64,000 nucleotides of DNA from Bacteroides luti (GTDB lineage: Bacteria; Bacteroidota; Bacteroidia; Bacteroidales; Bacteroidaceae). The stretch lies in the NCBI RefSeq assembly GCF_900128905.1, contig NZ_FQTV01000007.1, positions 62,001 through 126,000 on the forward strand, written 5' to 3'. The first letter of the stretch is position 1. The number at the start of each line of letters is the position of its first letter. Below are positions 30,996 through 40,543 of the stretch, one piece after another. The position numbers and the translations under genes were made by a program. Under the pieces are notes generated by a model, which saw nothing but the letters and a program-made list of their open reading frames with translations, was not told the DNA's origin and searched no databases.

Positions 30996-33836
30996 ATGAA
31001 GAAATATATTATTCTATTCAGTTTGATGTTAATAATTCCATGTGCTGTTGTTTTAGGAGCGTCTCAACCCAAGATAGATCTTTGTGGTGTATGGAGATTT
31101 GCGATAGATAATCAAGATAAAGGAGTTATAGAACGATGGTTCAGTAAATCACTTCCCGAAACTGTGACTCTTCCTGGCTCTATGGCAACAAATGGAAAAG
31201 GCTTTGATGTAACGCTCTCTACTAAGTGGACGGGACAAATTGTGGATAGTAGTTATTATTACAAACCCGAATATGCAAAATACCGTGTGCCTGGAAATAT
31301 AAAAGTTCCTTTTTGGTTACAACCGCTAAAATACTATGTAGGTGCAGCGTGGTATCAAAAAGAAGTGAATATACCCAAAGACTGGGAAGATAAGGATATT
31401 AGATTATTTCTTGAAAGATGCCATTGGGAAAGTCGATTATGGATAGATGATAAAGAAATTGGTATGCGAAATTCATTAGGTACTCCACATTTATATGATT
31501 TATCTAAAGCGCTTACTCCTGGAAAACATATTCTTTCAATTTGCATTGATAACCGTGTAAAAGATATTGATCCGGGTATAAATTCTCATAGTATATCAGA
31601 TCATACTCAAACCAACTGGAATGGTATGATTGGCCAGCTGTATCTGGAAGCACGTCCAAAGATCTCAATTCAAAATATTCAGGTTTTTCCTGATATTCAC
31701 CAAAAGAAAATTGTAGCTAAAGTTAGAATAGAGAACTCAACAAAGAAAAGACAAAAAGCTGCTATTACTCTATTGGCAACAGGTACAACTACTCCTGAAA
31801 GCAAAAATTTCAATGTAGATGTTGCTGCTGGTGTGGATACCTTGTTATTAGAATACCCTATGGGTAATGATGTAAAACTCTGGAGTGAATTTCATCCTAA
31901 TGTTTACCAGTTAACAGCTTCATTAAATATTCCTAAGAAAGATGTGAAAGATACTTTTCAAACATCTTTTGGTATGCGTCAAATCAAAGCTAACGGTACA
32001 CAATTAGAAATTAATGATAAACCTCTTTTCCTGCGTGGAACACTTGAATGTGCTATTTTCCCGAAAACAGGATTTCCTCCTACACAAATAGATGAATGGT
32101 TACGTATTTTCAGAATCTGTCGCAGTCATGGTTTAAATCACGTACGCTTTCACTCATGGTGTCCGCCTCAGGTTGCTTTCGATGCTGCCGATCAACTGGG
32201 ATTTTATCTCCAGGTGGAATGTTCATCGTGGGCAAACCAGTCTACTACTATTGGAGATGGCAAACCTTTTGATAAATACGTTTACGAAGAGAGTGAACGA
32301 ATGGTGGAAGCTTATGGTAATCACCCTTCATTCTGCCTGATGCTTTATGGCAACGAACCGGGTGGGAAAAATTACACTCAATTCCTCACTAAATTTGTCA
32401 CTTACTGGAAAAATAAAGATTCCAGAAGAATTTATACTACAGGATCTGGCTGGCCAAACGTAGATGAAAATGATTATCAGAGTACTCCAAATCCTCGCAT
32501 TCAGGCTTGGGGAGAAGAATTAAAGAGTATAATTAATGGATCTGCACCCGCTTCAGACTATGATTGGAATTCAAAAATAGCATCATTCAAACAACCGGTA
32601 GTTAGCCATGAAATAGGGCAGTGGTGTGTTTATCCAAACTTTAAAGAGATAGCTAAGTACGATGGTGTTTTACGTGCCCGGAATTTTGAAATATTTAGTG
32701 AGACTTTAACAGAAAATGGAATGAAGCAGCAAGCTGATAGTTTTCTGTTAGCTTCCGGTAAATTACAAGCGTTGTGTTACAAGGCAGATATTGAAGCAGC
32801 CCTACGTACTCGTAGTTTTGGAGGTTTTCAGTTACTCGATTTACATGATTTCCCAGGTCAGGGAACGGCTTTGGTAGGAGTGCTGGATGCTTTTTGGGAT
32901 GAAAAGGGATATATCTCTCCTAAAGAATATAGCCGTTTTTGTAATTCTACAGTTCCATTGGCTCGTTTGAAAAAGCATATTTATATAAATAGTGATACGC
33001 TTTCTACTAGTATTGAAATTGCTCATTATGGTGATGCTCCACTACTGGCTTGTATTCCTTCATGGAAGATCAGCGATATATACGGAAAAGTAATATTCTC
33101 GGGTAAGCTTCCACAAAAAGACATTCCATTGGGTAATTGTATTCCACTCGGAGAAATCTCTGTACCACTATCTTCTGTTGAAAAAGCAGAAAAACTTATT
33201 CTGGAAGTTTCAGCAGGTTCTTTCTCCAACAGCTGGGATATTTGGGTTTATCCAACTCAGAAGGAAAAAATTACCGGAGTAGATAAAATAAAGATTGTAT
33301 CTACGCTCGACCCTGCAACTTGTAACTACCTTGAAAATGGCGGGTCGGTACTTCTGTCTCTTAAAAAAGGAACCTTGAAACCCGAATTTGGAGGAGATGT
33401 AAAAATAGGTTTCTCCAGTATTTTTTGGAATACGGCATGGACACATGGTCAGGCTCCTAATACATTAGGCATTTTGTGTAATCCGGAACATCCTGCATTA
33501 GCTAATTTCCCTACCGAATATTACAGTAACTGGCAATGGTGGGATGCTATGAGTCATTCTAATGCTATTGAATTGAATAAGCTTTCTCCGGAAATTAAGC
33601 CTATTGTTCGTACAATAGATGATTGGGTTACAAACAGACCGCTAGCATTGCTTTTTGAATTAAAAATAGGAAAAGGAAAGTTACTTGTTTCCGGTATTGA
33701 CTTAAATCAGGATATACAAAGCAGACCTGAAGCTTTGCAACTTAAACAAAGTTTACTGCACTATATGGCAGGAAAGCAATTTAACCCAACAGTTTCATTG
33801 CCTGCTAGTGTAATTCAAAATATGATAATTGAATAA
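30996..33836 (+). CDS. Glycoside hydrolase family 2 protein (beta-galactosidase-like)
   Basis: Exported 946-residue GH2 enzyme with signal peptide (MKKYIILFSLMLIIPCAVVLGA). It shows the family order: jelly-roll sugar-binding domain (about 30-215, AAWYQKEVNIPKDW, DIRLFLERCHWESRLWIDDKEIG), immunoglobulin-like domain (225-335), then a TIM barrel (340-650) with FLRGTLECAIFPKTGFPPT, HGLNHVRFHSWCPPQVAFDAADQLGFYLQVE, acid/base Glu454 in LMLYGNEPGG and nucleophile Glu539 in VVSHEIGQW. The C-terminal 290 residues are an extra beta-rich region. The sugar specificity cannot be fixed: the barrel differs from LacZ-type GH2. It lies 19 bases before the DUF5107 gene. Confidence 0.92.
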   Translation: MKKYIILFSLMLIIPCAVVLGASQPKIDLCGVWRFAIDNQDKGVIERWFSKSLPETVTLPGSMATNGKGFDVTLSTKWTGQIVDSSYYYKPEYAKYRVPGNIKVPFWLQPLKYYVGAAWYQKEVNIPKDWEDKDIRLFLERCHWESRLWIDDKEIGMRNSLGTPHLYDLSKALTPGKHILSICIDNRVKDIDPGINSHSISDHTQTNWNGMIGQLYLEARPKISIQNIQVFPDIHQKKIVAKVRIENSTKKRQKAAITLLATGTTTPESKNFNVDVAAGVDTLLLEYPMGNDVKLWSEFHPNVYQLTASLNIPKKDVKDTFQTSFGMRQIKANGTQLEINDKPLFLRGTLECAIFPKTGFPPTQIDEWLRIFRICRSHGLNHVRFHSWCPPQVAFDAADQLGFYLQVECSSWANQSTTIGDGKPFDKYVYEESERMVEAYGNHPSFCLMLYGNEPGGKNYTQFLTKFVTYWKNKDSRRIYTTGSGWPNVDENDYQSTPNPRIQAWGEELKSIINGSAPASDYDWNSKIASFKQPVVSHEIGQWCVYPNFKEIAKYDGVLRARNFEIFSETLTENGMKQQADSFLLASGKLQALCYKADIEAALRTRSFGGFQLLDLHDFPGQGTALVGVLDAFWDEKGYISPKEYSRFCNSTVPLARLKKHIYINSDTLSTSIEIAHYGDAPLLACIPSWKISDIYGKVIFSGKLPQKDIPLGNCIPLGEISVPLSSVEKAEKLILEVSAGSFSNSWDIWVYPTQKEKITGVDKIKIVSTLDPATCNYLENGGSVLLSLKKGTLKPEFGGDVKIGFSSIFWNTAWTHGQAPNTLGILCNPEHPALANFPTEYYSNWQWWDAMSHSNAIELNKLSPEIKPIVRTIDDWVTNRPLALLFELKIGKGKLLVSGIDLNQDIQSRPEALQLKQSLLHYMAGKQFNPTVSLPASVIQNMIIE

Positions 33837-33855
33837 TTTCCAAAAACAAAATAAT

Positions 33856-36800
33856 ATGCAAGTAAAAGTTTGGGAAGAGAATATTGTAATCCCTACATAC
33901 GAGATTGGAAAACCTGAGAAGAACCCTATATTTCTGGAGAAACGTGTTTATCAGGGAAGCAGCGGCGTTGTGTATCCTTACCCTGTTATTGAAAAAATAG
34001 CAGACGAGAAAGTTGATAAAACCTATAATGCGGTCTTCCTTGAAAATGAATATATAAAAATAATGATTCTGCCAGAGCTGGGAGGACGTGTACAAATGGC
34101 TTATGATAAGATTAAGAAACGCCATTTTATCTATTATAACGAGGTAATAAAACCAGCTTTGGTTGGACTGACCGGTCCCTGGATTTCCGGTGGAATAGAG
34201 TTTAACTGGCCGCAGCATCACCGCCCCAGTACTTTCCTTCCGGTAGATTACTGCATCGAGGAATTTTTCGATGGTAGCGTAACCGTTTGGGTGAGCGAAA
34301 TGGAACGGATGTTTCATCAAAAAGGAATGGCCGGATTTACTTTGAGACCTGGAAAGGCTTTTCTGGAAATCAAAGGACGCTTATATAACCGCACTCCGAT
34401 GCCACAAACATTCTTATGGTGGGCAAATCCGGCTGTTGCGGTGAACGATCACTACCAAAGTGTTTTTCCACCCGATGTGAATGCTGTGTTCGACCATGGA
34501 AAAAGAGATGTTTCTACTTTCCCGATAGCAACCGGAACTTATTATAAAATGGACTACTCGGCAGGTGTAGATATCTCCAATTATAAGAACATTCCTGTGC
34601 CAACTTCCTATATGGCTATTAAAAGCCGCTTTAATTTTGTGGGTGGTTATGAAAATGATACACGTGCCGGAGTTCTGCACGTTGCCAATCATCACGTATC
34701 TCCGGGAAAGAAACAGTGGACATGGGGAAACGGCGATTTTGGCCAAGCGTGGGATCGTAATCTGACAGATAATAACGGTCCGTACATTGAATTGATGGCA
34801 GGGGTTTATACCGATAACCAACCAGACTTTTCATGGCTTCAACCTTACGAAGAGAAAAGCTTTGTGCAATACTTTCTTCCTTATCGTGAACTGGGAGTTG
34901 TTAAGAATGCCAGCAAAGACTTATTGCTGAACATTGACGAAGTTGCCGATGGAAAAGTTGTCGTTAAACTGTTTGCTACTTCAATTCAACCTGTTACTAT
35001 TAAATTGTCGGGAAAAGAAGGAGTGGTGTTTGCAGAAGAAAAAACTTTATCTCCGGAAGAGGTATACGAAAAAACTATTTCCATGAATGGAAATTCCCTG
35101 AAGGAACTTCAACTGTCTGTATTTAATAAGCAGGGTAAGGAAGTTCTTAACTGGATGCCTGAAAAAGAGGAAATAAAACCGGTGCCGGAATCGGCTAAGC
35201 CAGCTCTTTCCCCACAAGATACGCCATCAGTGGAACAACTTTATTTAACCGGACTGCATTTGGAACAGTACAGACATGCTACTTACAATCCTATAGATTA
35301 CTATAAAGAGGCATTGAAACGTGAACCCGGAAATGTTCAGAATAATAATGCGCTGGGATTATGGTATTTGCGCCGCGGACGTTTTGCAATTGCCGAAACC
35401 TACTTAAAAACAGCAGTTGATACACAATTGCAACGCAACCCGAATCCTTATGATGGCGAACCATTATATAACCTGGGACTGGCTTTGAAGTATCAGGGAC
35501 GCTATCAGGAAGCTTACGATTCTTTCTATAAGGCTTGCTGGAATGCTGCCTGGCAAGATGCGGGATATTTTAGTTGTGCACAGATTTCATCTTTGCAAGG
35601 CAATTTGGAAGATGCATTGGAAGAAGTGGAAAGAAGTTTGATTCGTAACTGGCACAACCATCGTGCCCGTCATTTAAAGACAGCTTTACTCCGCCTTGCC
35701 GGAAGAAAAGAAGAAGCCTTGAGCTGGATTGAAGATTCTTTGAAGATAGACCGTTTTAATTATGGTTGTATCTTCGAGAAATTCCTGCTCACAGATGATA
35801 TGGAAGTTTTGGCTTTAATGACAAAGCTGATGCGTGGTGCTTCTTTTAATTACGATGAAATTGCACTCGATTATGTAGCAGCCGGATTATATGAAGAAGC
35901 AATTGCGGTGTGGCAGGAAGCAACTAAGGTAAGCACTACACCGATGACTTATTACTATATGGCCTGGGCTCAGTCTTTGGCAAATAAAGAGGAGGCTGTG
36001 GATAGTTTCGCAAAAGCAGCCGGCCATGCTCCCGAATTCTGTTTTCCAAACCGACTGGAAGCTATAGTAGCTTTGGAATATGCAAAGGAGAAAAATCCAG
36101 CAGATGCTAAAGCACCTTATTACTTAGGTAATTTGTGGTACGATAAACGTCAGTACGATGAGGCTATTGTTAATTGGGAAAAATCAGTTTTACTCGATCC
36201 TGCTTTCCCTACGGCATGGCGTAACTTATCGCTTGCTTATTTCAATAAACAAGATAAGGTAGATGAGGCAATTGCTTGTCTGGAAAAAGCTTTTGCTTTG
36301 GATACTACCGATGCCAGAATTCTAATGGAGCTAGATCAGTTGTATAAACGATTGAACCGTCCGCATGCTGAGCGTCTGGCATTCCTTGAAAAATATAACT
36401 CGTTAGTGCTTCAACGTGATGACCTTTATCTGGAACAGATTACACTTCTTAATCAGTTGGCACGATATGAGGAAGCAAAGGAAATGCTCGATAAACATAA
36501 GTTCCATCCTTGGGAAGGAGGTGAAGGAAAAGTTTCGGCACAATATCAAATAGCTCGAGTTGAATTGGCTAAACAGGCTTTGAAAAACAACGATAGCCAT
36601 AAAGCAATTGCGTTACTGGAAGAATGCCTTGAATATCCTCATCACTTGGGAGAAGGCAAACTCTACGGTGCTCAGGAAAACGATTTCCACTATTATCTGG
36701 GATGCGCTTATGAGGCTTTGGGAGATAATGAAAAGGCTGTTTATTACTGGGAACTTGCAAAAAATGGTATTACGGAACCTGCTGCAGCTATTTATTATAA

Positions 36801-37137
36801 CGACCAAAAACCGGATAAGATATTCTATCAGGGACTTGCTCTCCTGAAACTGAATCGTATTGCTGAAGCAAACAGTCGCTTTCACCGCTTGGTAAGTTAC
36901 GGAGAAAAACATCTTTTTGATCAGATTAAAATGGACTATTTTGCTTTATCTTTACCCGACTTATTGATTTGGGAAGACGATTTAACTCAACGAAATGTTA
37001 TTCATTGCAAGTATATGATGGCGTTGGGGCAATTCGGATTGGGAAATAAAGAGAGGGCCCTGAATTTGTTGGATGAAGCAGCATTGCTGGATCCTAATCA
37101 TCAGGGAATTATTGCCATGAAAAGTAGTATTTATTAA
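33856..37137 (+). CDS. DUF5107 domain protein with long TPR tail
   Basis: A 1,093-residue protein without signal peptide, so probably cytoplasmic. I chose ATG 33856 (MQVKVWEENIVIPTYEIG); the TTG at 33829 overlaps the GH2 gene. Residues about 1-350 are the DUF5107 domain, whose segment NAVFLENEYIKIMILPELGGRVQMAYDKIKKRHFIYYN resembles the N-terminal strand of aldose-1-epimerase-like folds; GPWISGGIEFNWPQHHRPSTFLPVDY and PYIELMAGVYTDNQPDFSWLQPYEEKSFVQYFLPY look like sugar-pocket aromatics. From about 460 to the end run many tetratricopeptide units (e.g. GLWYLRRGRFAIAETYLKTAV). Found between sugar-porter, GH2 and GH35 genes, it probably handles an imported oligosaccharide; the reaction is unknown to me. 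Confidence 0.9.
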   Translation: MQVKVWEENIVIPTYEIGKPEKNPIFLEKRVYQGSSGVVYPYPVIEKIADEKVDKTYNAVFLENEYIKIMILPELGGRVQMAYDKIKKRHFIYYNEVIKPALVGLTGPWISGGIEFNWPQHHRPSTFLPVDYCIEEFFDGSVTVWVSEMERMFHQKGMAGFTLRPGKAFLEIKGRLYNRTPMPQTFLWWANPAVAVNDHYQSVFPPDVNAVFDHGKRDVSTFPIATGTYYKMDYSAGVDISNYKNIPVPTSYMAIKSRFNFVGGYENDTRAGVLHVANHHVSPGKKQWTWGNGDFGQAWDRNLTDNNGPYIELMAGVYTDNQPDFSWLQPYEEKSFVQYFLPYRELGVVKNASKDLLLNIDEVADGKVVVKLFATSIQPVTIKLSGKEGVVFAEEKTLSPEEVYEKTISMNGNSLKELQLSVFNKQGKEVLNWMPEKEEIKPVPESAKPALSPQDTPSVEQLYLTGLHLEQYRHATYNPIDYYKEALKREPGNVQNNNALGLWYLRRGRFAIAETYLKTAVDTQLQRNPNPYDGEPLYNLGLALKYQGRYQEAYDSFYKACWNAAWQDAGYFSCAQISSLQGNLEDALEEVERSLIRNWHNHRARHLKTALLRLAGRKEEALSWIEDSLKIDRFNYGCIFEKFLLTDDMEVLALMTKLMRGASFNYDEIALDYVAAGLYEEAIAVWQEATKVSTTPMTYYYMAWAQSLANKEEAVDSFAKAAGHAPEFCFPNRLEAIVALEYAKEKNPADAKAPYYLGNLWYDKRQYDEAIVNWEKSVLLDPAFPTAWRNLSLAYFNKQDKVDEAIACLEKAFALDTTDARILMELDQLYKRLNRPHAERLAFLEKYNSLVLQRDDLYLEQITLLNQLARYEEAKEMLDKHKFHPWEGGEGKVSAQYQIARVELAKQALKNNDSHKAIALLEECLEYPHHLGEGKLYGAQENDFHYYLGCAYEALGDNEKAVYYWELAKNGITEPAAAIYYNDQKPDKIFYQGLALLKLNRIAEANSRFHRLVSYGEKHLFDQIKMDYFALSLPDLLIWEDDLTQRNVIHCKYMMALGQFGLGNKERALNLLDEAALLDPNHQGIIAMKSSIY

Positions 37138-37146
37138 ACTGAAGTT

Positions 37147-39498
37147 ATGAAAAAGATACCGGCATTTTTAGCATTATTCATACTAAGCGGATTAAGTTCC
37201 GCTTATGCACAAAAGTTATATGAGATAAATGCTCCTGCTTCGGAAAAGAAAATTTATACGGGACACCTTAAGCTGGGTGGAGCTAATCCATCCGGAGAAA
37301 AGATAGAAGTGAACAGCTTTTATGTTTCCGAAAATGGGAAACCAGTTATTCCTGTAATGGGTGAGTTTCACTATTCTCGTTATCCTCATGAACAATGGGA
37401 AGAACAGATTCTTAAGATGAAGGCTGGTGGACTGACGGTTATCCCGACTTATATATTCTGGAATATTCACGAAGAAAAGGAGGGTGTTTTTGATTGGAGC
37501 GGAGATAAAGATCTTCGTACATTTCTGCAGCTATGTAAAAAACATGGTATGCAGTCAATTATTCGTGTTGGTCCGTTCTGTCATGGAGAGATTCGCAACG
37601 GCGGATTCCCGGATTGGTTATTCTCAAAACCACTCGAAGTCCGTTCCAATGATGCTAAATATCTGTTCTATGTAGACCGGCTTTATAAAGAGATTGCAAA
37701 ACAACTGCAAGGATTATATTATAAAGACGGAGGTCCGGTTATCGGTATCCAGATTGAAAACGAACATCAGCATTCTGCTGCGCCATGGGCTATAACATAT
37801 CCCGGCGCTCCAAAGGATCATACATCGGCCACTTATGATGCTTCCATTACAATGGTGGGAGTAGGAGTGCAGGATAAAAAGATTACCTATGCAGAACTTG
37901 GGAATTTGCACATGAAGACTCTGAAAAAAATGGCTGTTGATGCCGGAATGATAACTCCTTTGTATACGGCAACCGGATGGGGAAATGCAGCAGTCATCGG
38001 TGATGAAGCAATCCCTGTTATGGCAGCATATACATATCCATTCTGGGCAGAACCGCATATGTCTCCTTTCTGCCTGTTTAAGGATATTCAGAAAAAGCCC
38101 GATTACTCTCCGGTTCGTTATGACACGGATAAGTTTCCTTCTTTCTGTGCAGAGATGGGAGTCGGCATTCAGATGATATATTCCCGCCGACCAATAGTTA
38201 CGGCTGAGGCTGCCGAAGCTTTGATGATCCGTACTTTAGGAAGTGGTTCCAACGGAATAGGCTATTACATGTATCACGGTGGTTCAACTCCCAAAATGAA
38301 AGATGATATTGGCTTTTTTAGTGACGAACCGATGGGCGTTCCAAAGATATCTTACGATTTTCAGGCTCCAATCGGTGAATTTGGTCTTGTTCGTGATTCT
38401 TACAGGAATCTCAGGGTACTTCATCTGTTCCTGAATGATTTCAGCAACTTACTGGCACCAATGGAGACTGTTCTTCCGCAGGATTATGAGAAGATTACTC
38501 CCGATAACAGAGAAACATTGCGTTTTGCGGCTCGTATGAAGAATAATTCCGGCTTTATCTTTATGACTAATTTTCAGGATCATGATACTGTCCGTATCGA
38601 CCAGACAGGTTTGCAGTTTAAGCTGAATCTAAAGAACGAATCAATAATGATTCCTGCCAGCAAAACATTTACATTGAAAAAGGACGAAAGCGTGATTCTT
38701 CCGTTTAACCTCAATATGAATGGTGCATTGCTGAAATATGCAACAGCACAGTTGCTTACAAAGATAGATGATAACGGAAAGTCTCATTACTTCTTCTTTG
38801 CACCAACCGGCATAGAACCGGAGTTTGTATTCGACAAAACAACCTTGAAAAGTGGAAAATCCGTAGTTACGCCTGTTGCCGGTTATAAGAGTACCTTCTC
38901 TGTAACAGCAAAGAGCGGCGAGAAGATATTAATCACCACATTAACCCGTGAGCAGGCATTGCAAACAGCTAAAGTCGACGGACACATTCTAATAACGGAT
39001 GCCACTGTTTTACCGGAGAAAGGAAAATGTACCTTGCTTAACTTGGGCAAGAATAAGTTCGATTATGTACTTTATCCCTCGGCAAAAGGATGGAAGCAGC
39101 AAACTATCGAAGTCCCTGCTGTTAATCCGGTATTTAAGGTCGATAAAGCAGGATCTCGTCGTATGACGGTGACTGTTGAACCTAATAACAACAAACAAGT
39201 TCAGGAATACTTCCTGCAAATAAATTACGTGGGTGATGTAGCTATGGCCTTCATTAATAATTCCATGGTTTTAGATCATTTCTATTACGGAGCTCCCTGG
39301 ACTATCGGTTTAAAACGTTTTGAGAGCAGAATGGCTGAAAAAGGTATGGATTTCTATTTCCGTCCGTTAATGAAAGATGCGCCATATCTGAAGGATTTGC
39401 CACAATCTGCACTCAGAGATTGGAATAATAAAAAAAGTGTTCTGTCAATTGACAGTGTTAACGTGTTGCCAGAATACCGTACTCAAATAATTTTTTAG
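37147..39498 (+). CDS. Glycoside hydrolase family 35 beta-galactosidase
   Basis: Exported 783-residue GH35 enzyme that removes terminal beta-galactose. Signal peptide MKKIPAFLALFILSGLSSAYAQ. The barrel has VIPVMGEFHYSRYPHEQWEEQILKMKAGGLTVIPTYIFWNIHEEKEG, VGPFCHGEIRNGGFPDWL, the acid/base Glu in PVIGIQIENEHQ and the nucleophile Glu in FPSFCAEMGVGIQMIYSRR. C-terminal beta domains (about 430-783) follow. It is the last gene of the AraC-linked operon (9-base gap to DUF5107 gene). A paralogue at 43132-45165 shares the barrel motifs but differs around the active site, so the two may cut different linkages. Confidence 0.95.
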   Translation: MKKIPAFLALFILSGLSSAYAQKLYEINAPASEKKIYTGHLKLGGANPSGEKIEVNSFYVSENGKPVIPVMGEFHYSRYPHEQWEEQILKMKAGGLTVIPTYIFWNIHEEKEGVFDWSGDKDLRTFLQLCKKHGMQSIIRVGPFCHGEIRNGGFPDWLFSKPLEVRSNDAKYLFYVDRLYKEIAKQLQGLYYKDGGPVIGIQIENEHQHSAAPWAITYPGAPKDHTSATYDASITMVGVGVQDKKITYAELGNLHMKTLKKMAVDAGMITPLYTATGWGNAAVIGDEAIPVMAAYTYPFWAEPHMSPFCLFKDIQKKPDYSPVRYDTDKFPSFCAEMGVGIQMIYSRRPIVTAEAAEALMIRTLGSGSNGIGYYMYHGGSTPKMKDDIGFFSDEPMGVPKISYDFQAPIGEFGLVRDSYRNLRVLHLFLNDFSNLLAPMETVLPQDYEKITPDNRETLRFAARMKNNSGFIFMTNFQDHDTVRIDQTGLQFKLNLKNESIMIPASKTFTLKKDESVILPFNLNMNGALLKYATAQLLTKIDDNGKSHYFFFAPTGIEPEFVFDKTTLKSGKSVVTPVAGYKSTFSVTAKSGEKILITTLTREQALQTAKVDGHILITDATVLPEKGKCTLLNLGKNKFDYVLYPSAKGWKQQTIEVPAVNPVFKVDKAGSRRMTVTVEPNNNKQVQEYFLQINYVGDVAMAFINNSMVLDHFYYGAPWTIGLKRFESRMAEKGMDFYFRPLMKDAPYLKDLPQSALRDWNNKKSVLSIDSVNVLPEYRTQIIF

Positions 39499-39554
39499 AT
39501 TATGCTTTGAGAAATTCTCAATCATTCTCTCATAAAAAATAGAAATGCAAAATT

Positions 39555-39655
39555 GATCTAGCAATCTAGCACTTACTACTTAATATTTTATAAATAAGCA
39601 GTATAGCACCGCTAGATCAATTAAATTTGATCTAGCAGTGATCTAGCGATCTAGC
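39555..39655. repeat. Cluster of GATCTAGC repeats with hairpin
   Basis: GATCTAGC occurs at 39555, 39629, 39640 and 39648 (plus AATCTAGC at 39563), and reversed at 39611. The reversed copy and the 39629 copy form a perfect 10-bp hairpin (39611-39620 with 39627-39636, arm GCTAGATCAA, loop of 6). It follows the GH35 gene but has no T run, so simple termination is doubtful. Confidence 0.7.
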
Positions 39656-39737
39656 ACCTTGCTGATTTTCTTTGTGTAAAGCCTTTATTCTTTGGACTTT
39701 ACGTTGCTATTTATAGCATTTGTAGAAACAAAAATTA

Positions 39738-39825
39738 GTCTCCACCCGGGTGTACAGGATTCCTCCACCCGGGTGGAGACTGTTTTTATACCCGGGTGGA
39801 AGAGGTGGGTACACCCGGGTGTATT
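39738..39825. repeat. Array of four ACCCGGGT palindromes, exact 23-bp period
   Basis: ACCCGGGT at 39744, 39767, 39790 and 39813, exactly 23 bp apart, mostly as CACCCGGGTG. Copies 1 and 2 form a perfect 15-bp hairpin (39738-39752 with 39766-39780, arm GTCTCCACCCGGGTG); copies 3 and 4 form an 11-of-12 hairpin. It is strikingly GC-rich in an AT-rich gap. Between 39826 and 40020 I see nothing recognisable. Confidence 0.85.
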
Positions 39826-40023
39826 GGGAAAGTTTTGGTTGTAAATAAATTAAATTAAGAGAGAATTTTGAAGCTTTTATAAAGTTGAGTAATAAATGTT
39901 TGGTATAAATTAGATCTGTTTATAAACCAGATAAGAAAAACATATTAGATAAATACTTGGTGAAACCTTATTAGGTTTATGTCTATAAAAAATAGTGTAT
40001 AAAATCAATTATATGCAGAATAA

Positions 40024-40089
40024 TGTCTGTTTTGTATTTCCATTTGTCTAAAATGTAACCTCGTGTTTCTACCATTTAATTTACTTTTG
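40024..40089 (+). promoter_or_regulatory. Promoter of the decayed susC, with possible operator repeats
   Basis: TACTTTTG (40082-40089) fits TAnnTTTG and is followed by a leader of about 95 bases typical of susC genes. Upstream TGTCT occurs at 40024 and 40045, 21 bp apart, like the repeats before the living susC at 55293-55361. The promoter could still serve the GH53 operon. Confidence 0.5.
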
Positions 40090-40183
40090 CAATCGAGGTC
40101 AAATTAGTATAAAGAAACAAGCAATAAAATTACAACCTAAAAATTCAATTAAATAAATTATAACCTTAAAAACTAACACGAAT

Positions 40184-40375
40184 ATGAAACAAAAAAAATT
40201 ACTATTAAAATTTCTCTTGCATCGACAATATTATTTGCGTAAATCCAAACAAGTAACAAGTATCGTAGTTGATTAATAAAAATAACCGTTGATCGGTGTT
40301 TACGTTAATTTTTCAGGAACTTTCCTTGGCGCAGTAACCAATATAGATGGAAATTATTCTATTAATATAAATTAA
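40184..40375 (+). pseudogene. Remnant of a susC-like gene (5' end)
   Basis: The leader and ATG at 40184 (MKQKKLLLKF...) look like a susC start. About 110 bases later another frame reads VYVNFSGTFLGAVTNIDGNYSININ then stop (40298-40375), which is the CarboxypepD_reg-like domain found at the N-terminus of SusC proteins (compare ASVTVSGQKVGTVTDINGKFSINVEP in the intact susC at 55426). Frames are interrupted and the rest of the gene is absent, so this is a decayed and truncated copy. Between 40376 and 40543 no further homology is visible. It directly precedes the GH53 gene, so an ancestral locus probably had its own susC here. Confidence 0.7.
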
Positions 40376-40543
40376 GGACTATCTGCTGAAGTTTAATTAT
40401 AGAACCTTTTTTCTCCTATTGATTATATTAGATCTAGTTCTAGAAAGTATACTGGTAATACGAGGTACAATGAAATTAAGTTTTTTATTGCCCGTTTTTA
40501 TAAATATAGAAGTTAGCCGAATAAATATTAAAAACTAAAGAAA

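Noticed and set aside
3195..39825. CRISPR array as explanation for the phased palindromes
   Set aside because: Periods of 22-23 bp are far too short for repeat plus spacer, only four copies occur, and no cas gene is in the window.
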